The notes under the pieces were generated by a model. It made no database searches and was not told where the DNA came from. It saw only the letters and a program-made list of their open reading frames with translations. From contig NZ_PPEG02000002.1 in NCBI RefSeq assembly GCF_002899945.2, forward strand, positions 310,001 to 374,000: a DNA stretch of 64,000 bases, read 5' to 3'. Shown here piece after piece: positions 34,805 to 44,663 of this stretch; position 1 is the first letter of the stretch; each line of letters opens with the position of its first letter. The position numbers and the translations under genes are program-made. Source of the stretch: Chryseobacterium viscerum. GTDB lineage: Bacteria > Bacteroidota > Bacteroidia > Flavobacteriales > Weeksellaceae.

Positions 34805-35275
34805 TTAAACAATCTGGGCACTTTCCTTAATGCTGCTCATCACAAAAATACTCTTGGTCTGACCTATCCCCTCGATTTCTGATAATTTGTTCACGAAAAA
34901 CTCGTGGAATTCATCCATGTTGGGAGCGAGAATTTTCAACATAAAATCAAAATCACCGCTGATATTATAGAATTCTACAACTTCCTTCAGTTTACTGACT
35001 TCTTCAATGAATTTTCCAGCCGTTTTTTTGTTATGAACATTCAGAGCGATCATACAAATGACCATCATTCCTTTGTTGACCTTTTTACGGTCTACAACAG
35101 CAGTGTATTCTTTAATGATTCCCTGTTTTTCCATACGTTTGATACGTTCGTGAGTAGGAGTGGGGCTCAGATTAATTCTTGCTGAAATGTCACGAACACT
35201 CATTTTCGCATCTTTCTGAAGAAGACGAAGGATAGATAAGTCTTTTTCGTCGGGAATATAATTTTCAGTTGCCAT
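34805..35275 (-). CDS. Lrp/AsnC-family regulator
   Basis: 156 aa. The N-terminal helix-turn-helix (DEKDLSILRLLQKDAKMSVRDISARINLSPTPTHERIKRME; recognition LSPTPTHERIK) is followed by a RAM ligand-binding domain (VVEFYNISGDFDFMLKIL, SEIEGIGQTKSIFV). It senses an amino acid or related small molecule. It is divergent from the MFS exporter gene, 144 bp apart, which suggests it controls that gene. Confidence 0.92.
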   Translation of the reverse strand: MATENYIPDEKDLSILRLLQKDAKMSVRDISARINLSPTPTHERIKRMEKQGIIKEYTAVVDRKKVNKGMMVICMIALNVHNKKTAGKFIEEVSKLKEVVEFYNISGDFDFMLKILAPNMDEFHEFFVNKLSEIEGIGQTKSIFVMSSIKESAQIV

Positions 35276-35395
35276 TTTGTTCTGTTTTTATAGATTGTTA
35301 TTCAGTGTATCAGGTGTTTTGTTCTTTTATGTATGGTTTGATTTGAATATTGTTCCAAATTTAAGGTTAAATTTTTATATATGTTCTGTTAATTC

Positions 35396-35403
35396 TAATT
35401 TTG
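35396..35403 (+). promoter_or_regulatory. -7 box of the MFS gene
   Basis: TAATTTTG, an exact TAnnTTTG match, 16 nt before the ATG at 35420. No convincing -33 TTG, so an activator may be needed. Confidence 0.5.
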
Positions 35404-35419
35404 CAGGAAATTTGAATAT

Positions 35420-36811
35420 ATGGATACAAGGAAAAATGTAATATTAATTTTAGCATCGGTTGGGACGTTTGTAGAGGCTTTGGATATTGCCATTATTAAT
35501 TTAACAATTCCTTCTATTCAGCAGCAGTTTCAGATTGGGGCAGAAACTGTTCAATGGCTGCAGACCCTATATGTTCTGTTCTTTGGAGGGTTTCTGATCA
35601 TCGGAGGAAAGCTTTCAGATCAGATAGGAAGAAAGAAAATGTTCTTATGGGGAGCCCTGATTTTTATGCTGACTTCACTGGGAGCAGGATTATCGCAAAA
35701 CTTTGAAGTATTGGCAATATTCCGGGCTTTACAAGGATTGGGAGCTGCATTGGTAATGCCATCAGCGTTATCCATCGTGACCAATACGTTCAGAGGCGAA
35801 CAGGAAAGAAACCACGCTATCGGAATTTTCAGCTCATTTGCTGCTATTGGATCAGGAAGCGGGCTTTCGGTAGGAGGAATTATCAGTACTTACCTGAGCT
35901 GGCACTGGGTTTTCCTGATCAATGTTCCTATTCTTTTAATAACATTGGTGCTTTCTTACTACTATCTGCCCGCAGATGAGAAAAATGAAACCGCACAAAA
36001 AACAGATATGGTTTCCGGAATATTGATGGTGCTTGGGCTTTTAAGTCTTACTTACGGAACACACGAACTGGTACATATTAAAGAACAGCCTTTCCTGGTA
36101 ATAGGTTCTTTAGTTCTGGCATTAGTGCTTCTTGTTATGGTTTATTACCGATTAAAATCCGTTGCTGAGCCTTTGGTAGACTTAAAATTGTTTAAGCATA
36201 GATCCCTGGTAGTTTCCAATGCCGTATTTTTTACATTGGGTGCGTTTTTTATCGGATTTTTATTCCTGATTTCATTAATGCTTCAGAAAGATATGGGGCA
36301 TAGCGCTGCTTCAGCAGGATTGATGCTTGTTCCCTTCAGTATCATATCCGCCCTAACAGCTAAATTTATTCTCCCCCACGTATCAAAGCGTTTGAGCTCT
36401 TCTCAAATGGGAGTATTAGGATGGTTATTTATGTTGATGGGGGGATTATCCCTGTTGATCTCAGTTTACATAGGACATCCGCTAGCTGTAGTTTTGTTGG
36501 GTGCAGCATGTATCTCAGGTGTAGGAATGACGTTTTGTTTTACCGCCCTTTCAGTAATGGGAATTCAGGATGTTGAACCTGCACATTACGGATTGGCATC
36601 AAGTTTGAGCTCTACAAGTTACTTTCTGGGAGCAGGAATTGGACTGTCATTCATGACGTTAATGAGCCAGATCTTTCCTTCAGAATTATCGGTGGGAAGC
36701 CTTAACTTGATTATTTTGATCGGTTACGCTCTGTTAGCTCTCGGAATGTTATTCTATTTTATATTGAAAAGCTTAAAAGTGGAACAAGCAAAAGTAGCTG
36801 TTTCATCATAG
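35420..36811 (+). CDS. MFS drug-exporter-like transporter (DHA2 type)
   Basis: 463 aa, 13-14 predicted membrane helices. Motif A GGKLSDQIGRKKMF lies between helices 2 and 3; the N-terminal FVEALDIAIINLTIPSI with WLQTLYVLFFGGF is typical of the EmrB/QacA branch. Proton-driven export of a drug or metabolite from the cytosol. Divergent from lrp; terminator follows. Substrate not predictable. Confidence 0.88.
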   Translation: MDTRKNVILILASVGTFVEALDIAIINLTIPSIQQQFQIGAETVQWLQTLYVLFFGGFLIIGGKLSDQIGRKKMFLWGALIFMLTSLGAGLSQNFEVLAIFRALQGLGAALVMPSALSIVTNTFRGEQERNHAIGIFSSFAAIGSGSGLSVGGIISTYLSWHWVFLINVPILLITLVLSYYYLPADEKNETAQKTDMVSGILMVLGLLSLTYGTHELVHIKEQPFLVIGSLVLALVLLVMVYYRLKSVAEPLVDLKLFKHRSLVVSNAVFFTLGAFFIGFLFLISLMLQKDMGHSAASAGLMLVPFSIISALTAKFILPHVSKRLSSSQMGVLGWLFMLMGGLSLLISVYIGHPLAVVLLGAACISGVGMTFCFTALSVMGIQDVEPAHYGLASSLSSTSYFLGAGIGLSFMTLMSQIFPSELSVGSLNLIILIGYALLALGMLFYFILKSLKVEQAKVAVSS

Positions 36812-36845
36812 ACGGCCTTAAAAATATACAAACTATATGACGAAA

Positions 36846-36876
36846 GAATCGGTGCTTAGGTGTCGGTTCTTTTTTT
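36846..36876 (+). terminator. Terminator with several G-T pairs
   Basis: GAATCGGTGC against GTGTCGGTTC around TTAG; stable only as RNA because several pairs are G-U. Seven T follow. Confidence 0.6.
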
Positions 36877-36921
36877 GCCTTTTCACTTCCCTTCACTATC
36901 TTTGTTCTTTTACTATACATC

Positions 36922-37668
36922 ATGAAAATACAGGTCATCAGCGATCTTCACCGGGAATTTGGAAGTACGGAATTATGTTTTGATCATTCGGATATTGTTG
37001 TGTTGGCAGGAGATATCAATTTGGGAACCAAAGGAATTGAATGGATTAAAAATGCAATTCCCAATAAGCCTGTAATTTATGTTTTGGGCAATCATGAATA
37101 CTATAAAGGTTCCTATCCCAAAACACTGAACAAGATTAAAGATGCAGCGCTGGATTCCAATGTATTTGTCTTGGAGAATTCATTTGTAGATATTGATGGT
37201 ATTCGTTTTCATGGTGCCACCTTATGGACGGATTTTTCCATCTTTGGGAATCCCGTTCAGTACGGAATGCTTTGCCAGCCGAAGATGAATGATTATAAAA
37301 TGATCAGAAGAGATCCTTCCTATTCGAAAATGAGAACAATGGATACCTTTAAAATTCATCAGTTTTCAAAACAATGGCTGATAGAAAGTCTTGAAAATTC
37401 GAAAGGGCTTAACAATATAGTTGTTACCCATCATGCGCCCAGCATGCAATCTGTTCCGGAGCAATATAAAGAAGATCCATTGACTTCTGCCTATGCCTCT
37501 GATCTGGAAGATTTAATTACAGAATATAATCCGCTGTACTGGATTCATGGGCATATCCACACCCCGTGCAGATATAAGATCGGAGAAACAGAAGTTATCT
37601 GCAATCCTCACGGCTATATTGATGAAAAATACAATGGATACGATAAAGAATTGATTGTTATTGTTTAG
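36922..37668 (+). CDS. Calcineurin-like metallophosphoesterase
   Basis: 248 aa cytosolic protein with the five metal-binding blocks: QVISDLHREF (D-x-H), VVLAGDIN (GD), VLGNHEYY (GNHE), VVTHHAPS (H) and WIHGHIHTPC (GHxH). Acts on a phosphodiester or phosphomonoester; substrate unknown. Single gene. Confidence 0.9.
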   Translation: MKIQVISDLHREFGSTELCFDHSDIVVLAGDINLGTKGIEWIKNAIPNKPVIYVLGNHEYYKGSYPKTLNKIKDAALDSNVFVLENSFVDIDGIRFHGATLWTDFSIFGNPVQYGMLCQPKMNDYKMIRRDPSYSKMRTMDTFKIHQFSKQWLIESLENSKGLNNIVVTHHAPSMQSVPEQYKEDPLTSAYASDLEDLITEYNPLYWIHGHIHTPCRYKIGETEVICNPHGYIDEKYNGYDKELIVIV

Positions 37669-37745
37669 CAAAGGGATGTATTCACTTGTTGGGCTTTTCA
37701 GTGTTTTCACCTTAATGATTATCTTCGTGTTTTAATTTTTTTCCA

Positions 37746-38660
37746 ATGTCTAAAAAATCCCAGCCAAAACCTGATTTTGTTTCGCAATTAACTTTCGATG
37801 AAGTGCTGCAGCAGGTGGAATTTGATCTTCGGATCAAAGAATTTGTTGTCATGGAAATTGATAGGGCTAACTACGTCATAAAGCAGAATATCCCTTACCG
37901 TTCGGACTATTTCTGTATTTTTATGATACAGAAAGGGGGTGTTACCTTTAGATTGGATGATAAGAGTTATAAAGTTTCCAAAGGTGATATTGTCTTTTGC
38001 CCAATGTTAGAAACTTTTTGGTTGGATGAAATTGCTGAAGATTATGACGGCAAATACATATTCTTTTCGCTGGATTTTATTTCTGATGCAGGTTTTAACT
38101 ATAAATCAAATAATGTTCTGAAAAGCCTGTCATCAGATCCTACACACATCATCAGAAATGAGCCGGATGTGTACAGGAAACTGAATTTCCATCTTGATGA
38201 GCTTAAGGCTTTGAATAATAAGGAAAAAGATAATTATTATTTTAATGAAATGATCTGGCACCATTTTTCCCTGGTAATCTACGAGATTGATAATTATTTT
38301 AAAAAGATAGAAAAGCCTCATTCGGTAACCAATAGAGAAGATGAGCTCACTACGAGTTTTTTTAAGCTGGTTCAGGATCATTTCAAAGAAGAACACAATG
38401 TTCAGTTCTATGCAGATAAGCTTTTTATCAGCCGTAAATACCTTACAAAAGTCATTAATAAAACCGTATTTAAATCTCCACGCGAGATTATTCATCAGGT
38501 TCTGGCGGTAGAAGCCCGATTACTGCTAAGGAATCCCAATTTGAATATTGGTGAAGTGGCGTCACAGTTGAAGTTTTCGGATCAGGCGTCTTTCAGTAAA
38601 TTTTTTAAAAAACACGTAGGGAGATCTCCTTTGGAATACAGAAAGGATGATTTGTATTGA
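37746..38660 (+). CDS. AraC-family regulator
   Basis: 304 aa. The N-terminal cupin-like sensor (FMIQKGGVTFRLDDKSYKVSKGDIVFC) is followed by the C-terminal double helix-turn-helix (YADKLFISRKYLTKVINKTVFKSPREI and IGEVASQLKFSDQASFSKFFKKHVGRSPLEYRK; core PREIIHQVL ... FSDQASFSKFF). It lies just upstream of the RND efflux operon in the same direction. Paired direct repeats in the intervening 218 bp are good candidate sites, so it probably activates efflux in response to a ligand. Confidence 0.9.
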   Translation: MSKKSQPKPDFVSQLTFDEVLQQVEFDLRIKEFVVMEIDRANYVIKQNIPYRSDYFCIFMIQKGGVTFRLDDKSYKVSKGDIVFCPMLETFWLDEIAEDYDGKYIFFSLDFISDAGFNYKSNNVLKSLSSDPTHIIRNEPDVYRKLNFHLDELKALNNKEKDNYYFNEMIWHHFSLVIYEIDNYFKKIEKPHSVTNREDELTTSFFKLVQDHFKEEHNVQFYADKLFISRKYLTKVINKTVFKSPREIIHQVLAVEARLLLRNPNLNIGEVASQLKFSDQASFSKFFKKHVGRSPLEYRKDDLY

Positions 38661-38782
38661 TAATCAGTTATTTGTGGTTTTGAGACGTCTTTTTACCAAA
38701 TTCAAGCTATAATATTGATTTAAAATACTGAATATTATCATTTATGTTGTCTATAAATGATATTTCTCATGTTTTTTAAAAT

Positions 38783-38817
38783 AAGGAGTCTTTTTGACAA
38801 AACAAGGGGTTTTTTGA
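38783..38817 (+). promoter_or_regulatory. Direct repeats, candidate AraC site upstream of RND operon
   Basis: AAGG-AGTC-TTTTTGA (38783-38797) and AAGG-GGT-TTTTTGA (38804-38817), two direct repeats about 20 bp apart (two helical turns). A weak -7 box GATTTTTG (one mismatch) lies downstream at 38844-38851. AraC proteins typically bind such direct repeats next to the promoter. Confidence 0.5.
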
Positions 38818-38878
38818 ATAATCCTATTGAATTTTTTTCGTTCGATTTTTGTGCGGAAAATTTAAAAGGACTATTGTT

Positions 38879-40024
38879 ATGCAAAGATTTTTTATTCAAA
38901 AATCGACTTTACTTTTCCTCACTTTGATCGTTTTATCAGGATGTAGGAAAAATAATCAAAACCAAGGATATCAGCAGCAGGCGCCGGAATTACCGGTTGC
39001 AAAAGTGACGCAGGGAGACGCTTCTGTTTCCAGAGAATATGCAGCATCTATCGAGGGTGTTTCCAATGTGGAAATCAGACCTCAGGTAACAGGATATTTA
39101 AGCAAAATTTATGTAGATGAAGGAGACTTTGTGAGAGCAGGCCAGCCTTTGTTCAAAATTGAAGATCAGGTCTTCCGCGAGCAGCTGAAAAGTGCTCAGG
39201 CTGCCTTGATTACCGCTCAGGCTAATCTTTCAACTTCTAAAATTGATCTGGACAGAAAAAAAGAACTGTTCAGAAACAAAATGGTTTCAGAAATTCAGGT
39301 GAAAGAAGCAGAAGCTGCTTATAATGGTGCAAGAGGAGCGGTAAGCCAATCTACTTCTACCATTGAATCTGCCAAAATCAATCTTAATTTCTCTACGATC
39401 AAAGCTCCTGTAAGCGGATTTATCGGAAGATTCAATTACCGTCTGGGGAGTTTGATGACTCCCGGTAATCAGGATCCTATTACTTTATTGTCAGACATTC
39501 ATCAGGTATATACTTACTTCAGTTTGAGTGAAAATGATTTTAATAATTTCCAAAAGCAGTATGCAGGAAGCAGCATTGATGAGGTGATCAAAAATACTCC
39601 GGCAGTAACCCTGTTGCTTTCAGGCGGTGAAAAATACGCTGAGACGGGAAAGATTGATGCTGTGGAAGGACAGTTCAATAAAACGACAGGATCTATTACT
39701 TTAAGAGCGAAATTCAGCAATCCCAACAGTCTTTTAAGAAGTGGAAATACGGGTAAAATCGTATTGGATCAATTCTACAGTAATGTTGTTTTACTTCCGA
39801 TTGCTTCTACCAGAACTATTCAGGATAAAGTGTTTGTATTTACCATTCAGGGTGGGAAAGCAGCAATGCTCCCAGTTGAAGTGAATGGAAAAGCCGGAGA
39901 TAACTTCATTGTAGCCAAAGGACTGAAAGCAGGGGATGAATATATCACCAGCGGTTTTGACAGATTGCAGCCGGGAACTCCTGTCGTGGCACAAAAGAAA
40001 AATGCACAACAGAAAAAATCGTAA
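38879..40024 (+). CDS. RND efflux periplasmic adaptor (membrane fusion protein)
   Basis: 381 aa from the ATG at 38879, which gives a lipoprotein signal peptide with lipobox LSGC. Barrel-sandwich, alpha-hairpin and beta-barrel domains follow: VEIRPQVTGYLSKIYVDEGDFVRAGQPLFKIED, a Gln/Ala-rich hairpin, then APVSGFIGRFNYRLGSLM. It links the inner-membrane pump to the outer-membrane channel. First gene of a three-gene operon, 9 bp before the pump gene. Confidence 0.94.
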   Translation: MQRFFIQKSTLLFLTLIVLSGCRKNNQNQGYQQQAPELPVAKVTQGDASVSREYAASIEGVSNVEIRPQVTGYLSKIYVDEGDFVRAGQPLFKIEDQVFREQLKSAQAALITAQANLSTSKIDLDRKKELFRNKMVSEIQVKEAEAAYNGARGAVSQSTSTIESAKINLNFSTIKAPVSGFIGRFNYRLGSLMTPGNQDPITLLSDIHQVYTYFSLSENDFNNFQKQYAGSSIDEVIKNTPAVTLLLSGGEKYAETGKIDAVEGQFNKTTGSITLRAKFSNPNSLLRSGNTGKIVLDQFYSNVVLLPIASTRTIQDKVFVFTIQGGKAAMLPVEVNGKAGDNFIVAKGLKAGDEYITSGFDRLQPGTPVVAQKKNAQQKKS

Positions 40025-40033
40025 GAAGAAATC

Positions 40034-43000
40034 ATGTTAAAGAAAATTATAAAAAGACCCGTACTGGCAACGGTAATTTCCGTATTGCTTGTTATTCTGG
40101 GGATTGTCGGTATGGTGAGCCTTCCGATTACCAAATTTCCGGACATTGCCCCTCCTACCGTTATGGTAACAGCTGCGTATCCGGGAGCCAATGCTGAAAC
40201 GATTGCGAGATCGGTAGCACCACCGTTGGAAAATGCCATCAATGGAGTGGAAAATATGGACTATATTACTTCTACAGCGAGTAATGACGGGACATTAAGC
40301 ATTACTGTTATTTTTAAACTGGGAACAGACCCCGATCAGGCGGCAATCAACGTTCAGAACAGAGTGGCGCAGGTAACCAATCAGCTTCCTGCAGAAGTTA
40401 TCCAGGCGGGAATCACCACCGTGAAAAGACAGAACAGTATGATTGCGATGGTTTCCCTGACCAGTAAAGATGGAAAGATGGACGATCTTTTCCTTGAAAA
40501 CTATGCCAAGATCAATATCGTACCGGAGCTGAAAAGGGTAAAAGGAGTAGGAGATGCCATGGTATATGGAAATAAAGATTACTCCATGCGTATCTGGCTG
40601 GATCCGAATAAACTGACCTCGTACAACCTTACGCCATCTGATGTTTCCCGGGCTATTCAGACCCAAAACCTGGAAGCAGCACCCGGAAGATTAGGAGAAA
40701 GAAGTAAGGAGGTTATGGAATATGTACTTCGTTATAAAGGAAAATTTACAGAGCCTGAACAGTATGAAAATATCACCATTAAAGCATTGAATGATGGTTC
40801 TGTTTTAAAATTAAAAGACATCGCCAAAGTAGAATTCGGGGCTTACAGTTACACGGTTTCTTCCAATTATAATAAAAAAGCTTCCGTAACGATGGCAATC
40901 TTCCAGATGGCGGGTTCTAATGCCAATGAAGTACAGATTGCTCTTCAGGAAAGAATGAAGGAACTGGAAAAATCCTTCCCTGCAGGAATGGATTATGAAA
41001 TTCCTTATGCTACAAAAGATGCGCTGGATCAATCCATAGAACAGGTGATTCATACCTTGATAGAAGCATTTATTTTGGTGTTCATCGTAGTGTATATCTT
41101 CCTTCAGGATTTCCGTTCCACGTTAATTCCGGCTATTGCAGTTCCGGTATCTATTATAGGGACGTTCTTCTTTATGAAAGTGTTCGGATTTTCTATTAAT
41201 ATTCTGACGTTGTTTGCTTTGGTATTGGCCATTGGTATTGTGGTGGATGATGCGATTGTAGTCGTAGAGGCGGTTCACGCCAAAATGGAACATAAAAAAC
41301 TCAATCCTAGAGCTGCTACCATGTCAGCAATGAGTGAGATTACAGGAGCCATTGTTTCCATTACATTGATCATGTCTGCAGTATTCGTTCCGGTGGCCTT
41401 TATGAGTGGTTCTACAGGATTGTTCTACCAGCAGTTTGCATTGACACTGGCGATTGCGATTGTGATTTCAGCGATCAATGCATTGACGTTGAGCCCGGCA
41501 TTATGTGCTTTATTCTTAAAACAACACCATCCGGGAACGCATGAAAAAATGAATTTCAAAGACCGTTTCTTTGCAGGATTCAATGCTGGTTTTAATAAGC
41601 TGACATTCCGTTATGGTAAAGCTGTTTTATTCCTGTTAAAAAGAAAATGGGTCGCTTTGATCATCATTGTGGCTTTCGGTGGGTTGTTCGCATGGATGTC
41701 TATGACAACACCTAAAGGATTTATCCCTGATGAAGACCAGAGTTTCATTATTGTAACGGCTAATCTTGCTCCGGGAGCATCAAAGGACAGAACTTCAAAA
41801 GTAGTTTCTGATACGGAAGATCTTCTGATGAAAAATCCGGCTGTAGATAAAGTCATTTCAGTAGACGGATTGAACTTATTCAGTGGTTCTATGTCATCTT
41901 CAGCCGCTTCTATTTTCGTTAAATTGAAAAAAGGAGGCGAGAGAGGAGCTGTTAATAACATCAATGACATTATCGGGCAGACACAGGGGATGCTTTCTCA
42001 GGATAAAAGAGCCAATTTCCTTGTGATCAATACCCCAACGGTAGATGGTTTCGGAAATACGAGTGGGATGGAGTTGGTGCTTCAGGACCGTACCAACGGA
42101 GAACTTCAGAATTTAGGAAATATCTCTTATGGAATGATGGGAGCTTTGATGCAGAGACCGGAAGTCGCAGTAGCATTTACCACTTTTGATGTTACCTATC
42201 CTCAGTTTGAAGTGCTTGTAGATGAGGTGAAGTCTGCCCAGCTTGGAGTAAACGTTTCTGATGTACTGGGAGTGATGCAGGGATATTACGGAAGTATTCA
42301 GGCTTCGGATTTCAATAGGTTCGGGAAATATTACAGAGTATTGGTACAATCTACTCCGGAAACAAGACAGGACAAAGAATCCCTGAACGGAATTTTCGTT
42401 AAAAATAATTTAGGACAAATGGTTCCTATCAATACGCTGGTAAGCCTGAAGCAGGTGACAGGAGCTGAAGTGGTAGACCGTTTCAATCTTTTCAACTCAT
42501 CCAACTTAACGGTAATGGCAGCTCCGGGATACAGTACGGGGCAGGCAATGGCGGCTGTTGAAGAAGTGAGTAAGCAGGTACTTCCTCCGGGATATACTTA
42601 CGATTATAAAGGGATGAGCCGTGAAGAAGCAGGTTCCAGTTCACAATCAGTCATGATTTTTGGATTATGTATTGTGTTTGTATTCTTCCTTTTATCTGCA
42701 CAATATGAAAGTTATATCCTTCCCTTGGCGGTATTGATTGCAATTCCGGTGGGACTTTCAGGAGTGTTTGTTGGGATAACATTCGCAGAATTGTCTAATA
42801 ATATTTATGTTCAGATTGCTTTGGTAATGCTGATCGGACTTTTGGCGAAGAATGGTATCCTAATCGTAGAATTTGCGATTCAGAGACGCAGAGCTGGGAA
42901 AAGCCTTATTGCCTCCGCAGTGGAGGGTGCTAAAGCCCGTTTGCGCCCTATTCTGATGACTTCTCTGGCATTTATAACAGGATTGATTCCTTTGTTATCC

Positions 43001-43174
43001 GTAGTAGGACCTTCGGCGATGGGTAACCATTCTATCGGATATGCAGCAATTTCAGGGATGCTTTTCGGAACGATCTTAGGAATTTTTGTGGTTCCGGTTC
43101 TTTTCGTGGTATTCCAGGCTTTGCATGAGAGGATCAACGGAAGAGTAGTAACCGATGCAGATTGGGAATATTAA
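40034..43174 (+). CDS. RND multidrug efflux pump, HAE-1 (AcrB) family
   Basis: 1046 aa, twelve helices with two large periplasmic loops. Hallmarks: N-terminal IIKRPVLATVISVLLVILG, VGMVSLPITKFPDIAPPTVMV, the proton-relay helix 4 LVLAIGIVVDDAIVVVEAV with DD, and the C-terminal AEGAKARLRPILMTSLAFI-like stretch (here VEGAKARLRPILMTS). Exports hydrophobic toxins with proton antiport. Forms the tripartite complex with the adjacent adaptor and outer-membrane factor. Confidence 0.96.
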   Translation: MLKKIIKRPVLATVISVLLVILGIVGMVSLPITKFPDIAPPTVMVTAAYPGANAETIARSVAPPLENAINGVENMDYITSTASNDGTLSITVIFKLGTDPDQAAINVQNRVAQVTNQLPAEVIQAGITTVKRQNSMIAMVSLTSKDGKMDDLFLENYAKINIVPELKRVKGVGDAMVYGNKDYSMRIWLDPNKLTSYNLTPSDVSRAIQTQNLEAAPGRLGERSKEVMEYVLRYKGKFTEPEQYENITIKALNDGSVLKLKDIAKVEFGAYSYTVSSNYNKKASVTMAIFQMAGSNANEVQIALQERMKELEKSFPAGMDYEIPYATKDALDQSIEQVIHTLIEAFILVFIVVYIFLQDFRSTLIPAIAVPVSIIGTFFFMKVFGFSINILTLFALVLAIGIVVDDAIVVVEAVHAKMEHKKLNPRAATMSAMSEITGAIVSITLIMSAVFVPVAFMSGSTGLFYQQFALTLAIAIVISAINALTLSPALCALFLKQHHPGTHEKMNFKDRFFAGFNAGFNKLTFRYGKAVLFLLKRKWVALIIIVAFGGLFAWMSMTTPKGFIPDEDQSFIIVTANLAPGASKDRTSKVVSDTEDLLMKNPAVDKVISVDGLNLFSGSMSSSAASIFVKLKKGGERGAVNNINDIIGQTQGMLSQDKRANFLVINTPTVDGFGNTSGMELVLQDRTNGELQNLGNISYGMMGALMQRPEVAVAFTTFDVTYPQFEVLVDEVKSAQLGVNVSDVLGVMQGYYGSIQASDFNRFGKYYRVLVQSTPETRQDKESLNGIFVKNNLGQMVPINTLVSLKQVTGAEVVDRFNLFNSSNLTVMAAPGYSTGQAMAAVEEVSKQVLPPGYTYDYKGMSREEAGSSSQSVMIFGLCIVFVFFLLSAQYESYILPLAVLIAIPVGLSGVFVGITFAELSNNIYVQIALVMLIGLLAKNGILIVEFAIQRRRAGKSLIASAVEGAKARLRPILMTSLAFITGLIPLLSVVGPSAMGNHSIGYAAISGMLFGTILGIFVVPVLFVVFQALHERINGRVVTDADWEY

Positions 43175-43179
43175 TTCAA

Positions 43180-44604
43180 ATGATTTTAAAAATGAAAATT
43201 AAAAATATAGCATATATCGCATTGATTTCAGGGACCGCAATTTCCTGTAAAGTTCAGAAATATGAGCAGCCTGAAGTGAAAATGCCAGAAACCTTTAGAA
43301 GTGACAGCATTGTTGCAGGACAAGATGAAAATATTGCTAAAATCAGCTATAAAGACTTTTTCAAAGATCCGGTTTTGGTAGGATTGATTGATAAAGCGAT
43401 CGTGCAGAATAATGATCTTCAGGTAGCTTTAAAACAGATAGAATTTGCATCATTAGCGTATACCCAAAGTAAGTGGGCCAATATTCCAACAATCAGTGCT
43501 TCTGCCAATGCCAATATCAACCGTCCTTCAGACAACAGTATGAACGGAATGATGGCCGGACAGTTCATGGGAAAAAGGTATATGGAAGATTATACAACCT
43601 CCCTTAGTTTTTCCTGGGAAGCAGATATTTGGGGGAAGATTAAAGGGAGAAAAGAACAGGCTTTAACAGAATATCTTAAAACACAGGAAGCCGCAAAAGC
43701 GGTGAAAACACAAGTGGTGTCTGCCGTTGTACAAGGATATTATAATCTGCTGATGCTGGATACGCAATTGGAAATTACAAAATCCAATCTTGTGTATGCT
43801 GACAATACGTTGAAATTTCTGACCAAACAACAGGAACTTGGGCTGGTAACGGCTTTGGCTGTACAGCAGCAGGAAATTGTGAAAGACCAGATTCTGAAAT
43901 CAATTCCGGCCATTGAAAGTTCTGTGACCACTCAGGAAAATGCTTTGAGCCTGCTCACCGGTTCAATGCCTGGAAAAATTGAAAGAAGTGCAAGCCTGAA
44001 TAATGTACAGTCTCCGGATCGTATTGCAGCAGGAATTCCTTCAGAATTATTGAGTTACAGGCCAGACATTAAAACCGCAGAACTTGAGGTAAGAAAAAGT
44101 GCAGCGGCAATTCACGTGGCGAAAATGAGTATGTATCCTTCACTGAATATTACAGCGCAGGGCGGCGTAAATGCTTTCCAGATCAGTAAATGGTTCAGTG
44201 TTCCGGGTTCACTGTTCGGGATGATAGCAGGAGCTGTCGCACAGCCTATTTTGAATGGAAAACAGCTGAAGACACAGTATGAGCAGTCTAAAGTATTGGC
44301 AGATCAGGCAGAAATTAACTTTAAACAGTCTGTTTTGAAAGCAGTAGGAGAAGTTTCTGATGCGCTGGTTCAGATCCAAAAGTTGGAAGAACAGCAGAAA
44401 ATTGCAGAAAGACTGGCATTGAAATCCGGGGAAGCAGTGAAGAAAGCTGATCTGTTATTTAAATATAATTCAGCGACTTATGTTGAGGTAATCATGGCTC
44501 AAACGAATAAGCTTCAGGCAGAATTGGATTTGGCATCTTTGAAAACCCAGAGACTGAATGCAATAACAGCTCTTTACCGTTCTGTAGGAGGCGGGTGGCA
44601 ATAA
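43180..44604 (+). CDS. Outer-membrane efflux factor (TolC/OprM type)
   Basis: 474 aa from the ATG at 43180 (an ATG at 43192 is equally good). The lipobox TAISC gives a lipid-anchored channel. Two repeats of the outer-membrane efflux domain (DPVLVGLIDKAIVQNNDLQVALKQ ... SYRPDIKTAELEVRKSAAAIHVAKMSMYPSL) mark it. It starts 5 bp after the pump gene. It ends in front of a terminator that closes the operon. Confidence 0.94.
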   Translation: MILKMKIKNIAYIALISGTAISCKVQKYEQPEVKMPETFRSDSIVAGQDENIAKISYKDFFKDPVLVGLIDKAIVQNNDLQVALKQIEFASLAYTQSKWANIPTISASANANINRPSDNSMNGMMAGQFMGKRYMEDYTTSLSFSWEADIWGKIKGRKEQALTEYLKTQEAAKAVKTQVVSAVVQGYYNLLMLDTQLEITKSNLVYADNTLKFLTKQQELGLVTALAVQQQEIVKDQILKSIPAIESSVTTQENALSLLTGSMPGKIERSASLNNVQSPDRIAAGIPSELLSYRPDIKTAELEVRKSAAAIHVAKMSMYPSLNITAQGGVNAFQISKWFSVPGSLFGMIAGAVAQPILNGKQLKTQYEQSKVLADQAEINFKQSVLKAVGEVSDALVQIQKLEEQQKIAERLALKSGEAVKKADLLFKYNSATYVEVIMAQTNKLQAELDLASLKTQRLNAITALYRSVGGGWQ

Positions 44605-44614
44605 AGTAAAATTG

Positions 44615-44649
44615 AATCTGCTTCGTCTCTCATGATGAAGCAGATTTTT
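44615..44649 (+). terminator. Intrinsic terminator of the efflux operon
   Basis: AATCTGCTTC (44615-44624) pairs with GAAGCAGATT (44637-44646), followed by T-run. Confidence 0.85.
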
Positions 44650-44663
44650 AATCCATTATCACT

